Below are positions 38,857 through 43,399 of a stretch of DNA of 43,399 nucleotides, in pieces. Where the stretch lies: positions 1-43,399 of the forward strand of contig QZKJ01000102.1 in the NCBI GenBank assembly GCA_003605035.1, given 5' to 3'. Under the pieces are notes generated by a model, which saw only the letters and a program-made list of their open reading frames with translations, did no database searches and had not been told where the DNA came from. This DNA comes from Desulfurivibrio sp. Lineage in GTDB: Bacteria; Desulfobacterota; Desulfobulbia; Desulfobulbales; SURF-16. The translations under genes and the position numbers were made by a program. Positions within the stretch are counted from its first letter, which is position 1, and each line of letters starts with the position of its first letter.

Positions 38857-39145
38857 ATACAAGCTCAAATTCCTTCCTACCGCCTTAAAAGAATGGGAAA
38901 AACTTGACGGCTCCGTTCAATCACAATTCAAGAAAAAATTAAAGGAACGTCTTAATGAGCCGCATAACACAGCAAGCCGGCTATCGGGCTTCGAAAACCA
39001 TTACAAAATAAAATTACGGGCAAGCGGGTATCGGCTCGTTTATGAAGTAATTGACCAGGAAATATGCGTATTGGTTATTGCGGTCGGCAAAAGAGACAAA
39101 AACGAGGTGTACCAGCAAGCCCAACAACGAACCCGGAAACATTAA
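38846..39145 (+). CDS. RelE/StbE-family mRNA interferase toxin
   Basis: The 99-aa toxin has the RelE fold: YKLKFLPTALKEWEKLDGSVQSQFKKKLKERL, then YKIKLRASGYRLVYEVIDQEICVLVIAVGKRDKNEVYQ (given as spans about 5-36 and 58-95). Basic residues (R65, R69, K87, R88) and Tyr near the C terminus are in the catalytic places. It would cleave mRNA on the ribosome and be blocked by the upstream antitoxin. ATG 38846 is inside the antitoxin end. Copy 3 of the GGGGTCA repeat follows. Confidence 0.92.
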   Translation: MNYKYKLKFLPTALKEWEKLDGSVQSQFKKKLKERLNEPHNTASRLSGFENHYKIKLRASGYRLVYEVIDQEICVLVIAVGKRDKNEVYQQAQQRTRKH

Positions 39146-39150
39146 TGGCT

Positions 39151-39170
39151 AAAGGGTCAGAAAGGGATAA
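39151..39170 (+). repeat. GGGTCA repeat, copy 3 (partial)
   Basis: AAAGGGTCAGAAAGGGATAA is a shorter relative of copies 1 and 2, right after the RelE toxin. It leads into the ATG of the next gene. Confidence 0.6.
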
Positions 39171-39178
39171 TCGATCCC

Positions 39179-39640
39179 ATGGAATACCGCAAAACGCTTC
39201 CTTTTGACGGGGACAGGCAACGGGCCGTTGACCTGGCCCGCTCCGTATTCATTAACAATAATTTTAAAATCGAGTCGGCAGACCAGGCGGAGGTTCTGGT
39301 CCGCGGTCCCGGCATGCAAGGCACCAGGCAGAACCCGTTGGTCGGGGCTTCGCGGGTTCGCCTGCGCGTCGAAGCTGCCTCCATCGAACTTTCCGCTGAA
39401 CTTGGCGGCGTGCGGCGGATCAGAAATTTTCTGCTTCTCTTCCCGCCGGCATTGGCGTCCCTCCTCAGTCTCGTTTTTCTCATCCTGCCCATGCAGCCTT
39501 TTGCTGCTGCCATCCCCTGGCTTGCCGTTTCACCATGGCTTTTCCTTTCCCCATTAATGGCCAGGTGGATTCGCTCGAGAACGATCGCCGCATTGGACAC
39601 ATTGCTGCACAATATGAAACTAACCGGCGAAATGGGCTGA
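39179..39640 (+). CDS. Hypothetical small membrane protein
   Basis: The 153-aa protein has a soluble N-terminal part (MEYRKTLPFDGDRQRAVDLA, IESADQAEVLVRGPGM, RVRLRVEAASIELSAEL) and two transmembrane helices (about 81-100, FLLLFPPALASLLSLVFLIL; about 105-125, FAAAIPWLAVSPWLFLSPLM). The family is unknown; it looks like a conserved 'stand-alone' membrane protein. Composition is GC-rich again, so it marks the far side of the accessory island. The ATG at 39179 has only weak AAGGGAT upstream, part of repeat copy 3. Confidence 0.6.
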   Translation: MEYRKTLPFDGDRQRAVDLARSVFINNNFKIESADQAEVLVRGPGMQGTRQNPLVGASRVRLRVEAASIELSAELGGVRRIRNFLLLFPPALASLLSLVFLILPMQPFAAAIPWLAVSPWLFLSPLMARWIRSRTIAALDTLLHNMKLTGEMG

Positions 39641-39993
39641 CGCGCTTGCGGCCCGGACGGGTCACGGGTCATCCTCATGCGGCAGGTTCCCTGCGTGCAG
39701 CTAGCAATTGTCAAGCCGATATCCCGCACCCGCCACACCCTGCGCAGATGCGAAAATGACGCTGCACCCGCCAGAAACTGGTGAGCAGAAGTTGCACCTC
39801 CTTGAACTGTCGTTCCCTCCCTTTGTGAAAAATTACTAAACAAAAACGCTCAGTTATTGTTTGCCGCCCTCCTGGATTGACCGTGGCGTGGTATTTGCTC
39901 CGGCACGGCATGGATTGCTCCATGCATCATCATAGAAAAAAATAATTGGCCGATCGGCGTTCAATTTTTCAGGAAGAGTGAAAGGAGGAGAGC
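39641..39993. other. Intergenic region upstream of the protease
   Basis: 353 bp without a supported gene. GCATGGATTGCTCCATGC (about 39908-39925) is a small palindrome that could be an operator for the protease gene. A TTGACC near 39877 could be a -35 box but no good -10 is seen. Confidence 0.35.
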
Positions 39994-41496
39994 GTGAAAA
40001 AAATATTGTCAACCTGTCTTGTCGCGGCAACCGCCCTTGGCATTACATCCGCCCATGGTGTGCACGGGGCGGCGGACAGCAGCATTTCCCGGGAGATGTA
40101 CAGGCAGGGTGAAGTGGTGCTCGCCGGCACCGCTGACCAGGTGCCGGCCGGTTACAGGGTGAAGAAGGTTCTACCCCACGCCGGACTGGTGGTGCTGCAG
40201 GTGGCCAGGGGAAGCGAGCAGGAACATGTCGCCTCCCTTGCCGGCATGGGGATGAGGAGTGGCCTCAATCTGAAATACCAGGCTTTTTTCGTGCCCGACG
40301 ACACCCTTTACGGGGCGCAATGGAATCTGCTCATGGTTCAGAGTGAAGCGGCCTGGGACATCACCAGCGGCTCCGGCGTCACCGTGGCCGTGCTGGACAC
40401 GGGGCTGAAAACGGCCGGGGCCGCTGACGGCATCGCCTGCATCGATATCGAGCCGGGCAGTGACATCGTGGGTGGCGACAGCGACCCCGAAGACGGGGAA
40501 GGGCACGGCACCCACATCGCCGGCACGGTGGCCCAGGCAACGGACAACGGCGCCGGGGCGGCCGGTCTGGCCCATGGCGCCTGCATCATGCCGGTCAAGG
40601 TGCTGACTGACCTGGGCGCGGGCGTTTCCGCCGATATCGCCGAGGGCGTGGCCTTTGCCGTGGCCCGGGGCGCCTCGGTCATCAACATGAGCATCGGCTG
40701 GAAGGCCCAGCTGCTGATCACCGCGGACCCGATCCTCGACCCGCAACTTGCCGCGGCCCACGCGGCCGGAGTCACCCTGGTCTGCGCCGCGGGCAACGAC
40801 GCCTGGCGCAAGCAGGTGAGCTATCCGGCCATCTCGCCTTACACGATCGCGGTGGGCGCCGTTGACATGAACGGCGTGATCACCTCCTATTCAAACGGCG
40901 GCGCGGGGCTTGATCTGGTGGCGCCGGGCGGCGGCGGCGCAACCCCGGCTGACGCCATCCTGCAGGAAACCTTTGACGACAGCGGCTGGGATTATCTTTA
41001 CTACAGCGGCACCTCAATGGCCGCCCCCCATGTGGCCGCGGCCGCGGCCCTGCTCTATGCCACCAAACCGGACATCACCCCCGAAGAGGTGCGCACCGCG
41101 CTCACCGCCACGGCCATGGATTTGGGCCAGAGCGGCTACGACAGCGACTACGGTCACGGACTGCTGCAGACCCATGCGGCCCTGGTCTCCTTTACTCATT
41201 GTCTTGATGAAGACGGCGACAGCTGGACCACCTGCGCAGGGGACTGCGAGGATGCAGACAGCGCTGTTTATCCCGGCGCGGAGGAGACCTGCGCAGACCT
41301 GCTCGACAACGATTGCGACAACGGCATCGACGAAGGCTGCGTTGACTGCACCGACAACGACGGTGACGGCTGGACCACCTGCGACGGCGACTGTGACGAC
41401 ACCGACCGCCATGTCAACCCGGATAATCCCGACAGCTCCGGCCACTGGGGAAGCAACGGCGTCGACAACGACTGCGACGGGGTCGTGGACAGATAA
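39994..41496 (+). CDS. Secreted subtilisin-like (S8) protease with MopE-type metal-binding repeats
   Basis: The 500-aa preproprotein has a signal peptide (MKKILSTCLVAATALGITSA), a short I9-like propeptide (about 40-110) and an S8 catalytic domain with D135 (VAVLDTGL), H171 (GHGTHIAG), oxyanion N268 (AAGNDA) and S341 (GTSMAAPHV). The C-terminal ~95 residues hold two MopE-type metal-binding units, DEDGDSWTTCAGDCEDAD...CDNGIDEGC and DNDGDGWTTCDGDCDDTD...DNDCDGVVDR, Asp/Cys-rich, as in Methylococcus MopE-related proteins. It should be extracellular or outer-membrane-associated. The GTG at 39994 has AAAGGAGGA upstream. The large secreted protein downstream may be a substrate or partner, by position only. 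Confidence 0.92.
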   Translation: MKKILSTCLVAATALGITSAHGVHGAADSSISREMYRQGEVVLAGTADQVPAGYRVKKVLPHAGLVVLQVARGSEQEHVASLAGMGMRSGLNLKYQAFFVPDDTLYGAQWNLLMVQSEAAWDITSGSGVTVAVLDTGLKTAGAADGIACIDIEPGSDIVGGDSDPEDGEGHGTHIAGTVAQATDNGAGAAGLAHGACIMPVKVLTDLGAGVSADIAEGVAFAVARGASVINMSIGWKAQLLITADPILDPQLAAAHAAGVTLVCAAGNDAWRKQVSYPAISPYTIAVGAVDMNGVITSYSNGGAGLDLVAPGGGGATPADAILQETFDDSGWDYLYYSGTSMAAPHVAAAAALLYATKPDITPEEVRTALTATAMDLGQSGYDSDYGHGLLQTHAALVSFTHCLDEDGDSWTTCAGDCEDADSAVYPGAEETCADLLDNDCDNGIDEGCVDCTDNDGDGWTTCDGDCDDTDRHVNPDNPDSSGHWGSNGVDNDCDGVVDR

Positions 41497-41506
41497 GACA
41501 TCACTT

Positions 41507-41588
41507 AAAGTGCGCTAAAGTGCCTAAAGTACTTGAAGTACTTAAAGTGCCTAAAGTGCTTGAAGTGCGAAAGTACTTTAGGCACTTT
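41507..41588. repeat. 9-bp tandem repeat array (AAAGTGCCT type) folding into a hairpin
   Basis: About seven 9- to 10-bp units follow one another: AAAGTGCGCT, AAAGTGCCT, AAAGTACTT, GAAGTACTT, AAAGTGCCT, AAAGTGCTT, GAAGTGCGA. The array ends in AAGTACTTTAGGCACTTT (41571-41588), the exact 18-base reverse complement of units 2-3 (41517-41534). So the repeats also form a hairpin with a T-rich 3' side, immediately after the protease stop; it may double as its terminator. Confidence 0.85.
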
Positions 41589-41893
41589 TCTCGAACCGCA
41601 CTTCTGGTATCAAGGCATAACCTGCCGAGATCAAATTGTCTGAACGTTTTATTCCTGCTCCTTCCCTCCCCCCTGCCTGACAACACAACAATGTGGTATG
41701 ACTTTTGCTAAGCAGAATCGGCAGTCCTCTCAAGTGTCGCGTTAGATACGACATTTTCGCAAATTGAAGAACGGATGGGCTCGCGGCAACTAACCAGGCC
41801 GGCCATGGGATGTGAAACGGCACCACGTTTCCCCCCGCTCGGCGGTGCGGTTTTTGCGAGACCGTCGGAAAATTAAGAGGAGGACTAAAGAGA
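41589..41893. other. Intergenic region upstream of the large secreted protein
   Basis: 305 bp. GTCGCGTTAGATACGAC (about 41735-41751) is a small hairpin and there are GC-rich inverted segments near 41800-41870. I compared it with the c-di-GMP riboswitch pattern and do not see a match. AGAGGAGGACTAAAGAG precedes the ATG at 41894. Confidence 0.4.
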
Positions 41894-43399
41894 ATGAAGT
41901 GGCGTATATATAGCAGCGTTGCCTGTGCAGCATTATGGGGTCTTTTCGCCTCCAGCGGAGCTGCCGAGGCGGCTATCGTTTCCTATCAGTCACCGCAGCA
42001 TACCTTTTCAAAAAACGACCTGCTGGGCCAGTTCAACGGCACCGGCTATGTGCAGGACCCGACCATCATCTGCGAGTCGGAAGCCTGTAACGGCGAACAA
42101 CCCTTTGTCGACAAATTCACCGGGGTCACCATGTTTCCGGTGGACACCGAGTTTGCCTTCCATGTCACCGATTTCGTCGGAGCCGAGCGCAAGACCCGTG
42201 ACGGCCTTTACGATGACGGCTGGATCGGCGACTACATCAATGCCAACGACCGGCAGATCGGCGTGGTGGTTTCCAACCCGCAGACCCCGAGCTTCAAGAC
42301 CGGCGTGGTGCGGGGCAGCATCTGCGCGGGTCTGGGCGGTTCGCAGACCAAATGCTCGGCCGAGCAGTACACGGTCATGGAGCATATCCTCACCTGCACG
42401 GAGAAAATACCCTATTTTTACACCGATCCCGCCTGGGAAGCGCTCTGCCAGCCCCTGGCCGATACGCTGTACATGCCGAACGACCCGGCCGCCGCGGTGG
42501 ACCCGTTCACTCTGCAGACCAACGAGTCGGACCTGGTCAATATTGCCACCGGGCATGACTATTCCATCACCAAGAAGGACGACGGCAAGTTCCTGTTCCG
42601 CTGGGGTTCTCTCCACAAGCGGCCCAGCGAGGTGCGGCTCTATGCCTCCTTCCCGGTGCCCGACGCCTGGAAGGTGCCCGGCGCCAATTACCGGGTCACC
42701 AGGGCGGAGCTGATCGTCAACCACAAGATCTCGAACAGCCCCAATGACCAGCTCAGGCCCGAGGATTTTGAGAACGAGGCCGCCACCGGGCGGCTACCCG
42801 GCTACACCAATACCCTGGGCGTGCTCACCTCGGACAAGGACTGTTTTGAGGGAGACGGCCATTTCATCCCGGCCGGCACCCTGTTCAAGGACCCGTCCCT
42901 GGCCAATCCGCCGGTGGACAGTAACGGCGACGGCGTCATCGACGGCGGAGGCTGGTCGGCGGACCTGCAGACCGGCACCACCAACGCCTGGTACACCACC
43001 ACCGACCGCGATCCCTTCGAGCCGGACCCGGTCACCGGCAGGGGGCCGCGCTACCGGCTGAAATCTGGCAAATTCGGCCAGAACCTGCCGGCGCTCGACA
43101 TCCCGACGGTGAACTGCATGGAACCGCCCATCACCTATGATTACCTGAAATATCCGGCGGGCGAACCGGCCACCACCCGCATCAATCTGCTGGACTGGAA
43201 GGACGGCCTGTCGCCGCTGGCCTGGAGCGCCAACTGGAACAACTATAATGATCTCAACCCCGATGATCCGGCCGACACGGTGCCGGACGGCATCTCTTAC
43301 GTGGAAGGCATGCCGCTGACCCAGGACTTCGACCTGGCGGTCTTTATCAAGGGCGATTACAAGCCCACCGTGGTCTACAACGCCACCCTGCTCATCGAG
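41894..43399 (+). CDS. Large secreted hypothetical protein, partial (runs off right edge)
   Basis: The frame is open from the ATG at 41894 to the last base, 502 codons without a stop. It has a signal peptide (MKWRIYSSVACAALWGLFAS, cleavage near AEA-AI). The mature part is rich in Asp, Pro, Gly, Thr and aromatic residues, with paired Cys (CESEAC, C...C in CAGLGGSQTKC, CTEK, CQP), and a Ca-binding-like DSNGDGVIDGGGW loop. I do not recognise a family. The GGAGGA upstream is a strong ribosome binding site. It follows the metal-binding protease, so it may be an extracellular or outer-surface protein processed by it; this is inference from position. Confidence 0.8.
   Translation, partial: MKWRIYSSVACAALWGLFASSGAAEAAIVSYQSPQHTFSKNDLLGQFNGTGYVQDPTIICESEACNGEQPFVDKFTGVTMFPVDTEFAFHVTDFVGAERKTRDGLYDDGWIGDYINANDRQIGVVVSNPQTPSFKTGVVRGSICAGLGGSQTKCSAEQYTVMEHILTCTEKIPYFYTDPAWEALCQPLADTLYMPNDPAAAVDPFTLQTNESDLVNIATGHDYSITKKDDGKFLFRWGSLHKRPSEVRLYASFPVPDAWKVPGANYRVTRAELIVNHKISNSPNDQLRPEDFENEAATGRLPGYTNTLGVLTSDKDCFEGDGHFIPAGTLFKDPSLANPPVDSNGDGVIDGGGWSADLQTGTTNAWYTTTDRDPFEPDPVTGRGPRYRLKSGKFGQNLPALDIPTVNCMEPPITYDYLKYPAGEPATTRINLLDWKDGLSPLAWSANWNNYNDLNPDDPADTVPDGISYVEGMPLTQDFDLAVFIKGDYKPTVVYNATLLIE

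Noticed and set aside
35880-39170. Integron integrase or attI
   Set aside because: No tyrosine recombinase frame in any strand; the cassette is therefore called orphan.
41690-41890. Possible c-di-GMP riboswitch before the secreted protein
   Set aside because: The conserved GEMM core blocks could not be found in order.
1-43399. CRISPR array, rRNA or complete tRNA genes
   Set aside because: No regular direct repeats with unique spacers and no rRNA or cloverleaf signatures seen; the tandem arrays found have no spacers.

Overview
The window looks like a chromosomal segment of a strictly anaerobic, respiratory bacterium of the Desulfobacterota (Desulfobulbales- or Desulfuromonadales-like; this placement is inferred from gene content, not from a marker gene). 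Most genes are GC-rich. They include an Ech-type [NiFe] hydrogenase, a periplasmic multiheme cytochrome c, a sigma-54-controlled Mrp/NifX ('orange protein'-like) cluster, an A-type flavoprotein for O2/NO detoxification and an anaerobic B12 lower-ligand synthase. AT-rich stretches (1-560, about 5.9-6.3 kb, 35.9-39.15 kb) carry accessory DNA.

Layout. 1-0.37 kb: left-edge, apparently chimeric hypothetical gene. 0.8-4.1 kb: SH3/coiled-coil envelope protein, an Old Yellow Enzyme plus flavin reductase pair, and a glycine-rich RRM protein. 4.25-5.85 kb: a cobalamin riboswitch, an intrinsic terminator and bzaF, a complete transcription-attenuation unit. 5.9-7.7 kb: degraded gene, Phd/PIN toxin-antitoxin pair with a palindromic operator, small zinc-ribbon protein. 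7.9-11.7 kb: seven-heme-motif cytochrome, type II NADH dehydrogenase, membrane protein. 11.8-17.4 kb (minus strand): sigma-54 activator with a Cys-rich PAS region, followed by NifX-like protein, secreted protein, DUF5320 protein, Mrp-NifX fusion, thioesterase and MBL-fold protein. A near-consensus -24/-12 promoter and an upstream palindrome lie in front of the NifX gene. 17.7-22.9 kb: echABCDEF, split between echC and echD by a palindromic non-coding insert. 23-26.7 kb: MntP-type Mn exporter, fused nucleoside-recognition membrane protein, secreted protein, DUF504 protein, shikimate-kinase-like protein. 26.7-29.8 kb: divergent FAD/NAD reductase and FprA flavoprotein, then a 7Fe-type ferredoxin. 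29.9-35.8 kb: SDR, two MDR dehydrogenases, cupredoxin plus membrane protein, stand-alone Lrp ligand-binding domain, DUF401 transporter.

35.9-39.2 kb is an accessory island. It holds what I read as an orphan integron gene cassette: an attC-like site at 36572-36637 whose R'' core is the exact complement of the GTTATGC core at 36085-36091, with no integrase in the window. A second possible cassette gene follows. Two toxin-antitoxin modules (AbrB-like/PIN and Phd/RelE) come next, bracketed by three same-orientation GGGGTCA-type repeats.

39.2-43.4 kb: small membrane protein, a secreted subtilisin-like protease with MopE-type metal-binding repeats, an array of 9-bp repeats that folds into a hairpin, and a large secreted protein that runs off the right edge.

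Functional picture: hydrogen and electron metabolism (Ech, NDH-2, ferredoxin, cytochrome c), oxidative-stress defence (FprA with a reductase) and anaerobic regulation (ORP-like sigma-54 cluster). The most unusual items are the orphan cassette, the repeat-bracketed toxin-antitoxin modules, the insert inside the ech operon and the cytochrome with CX5CH/CX6CH motifs. All calls come from reading the sequence; no database or structure search was possible.
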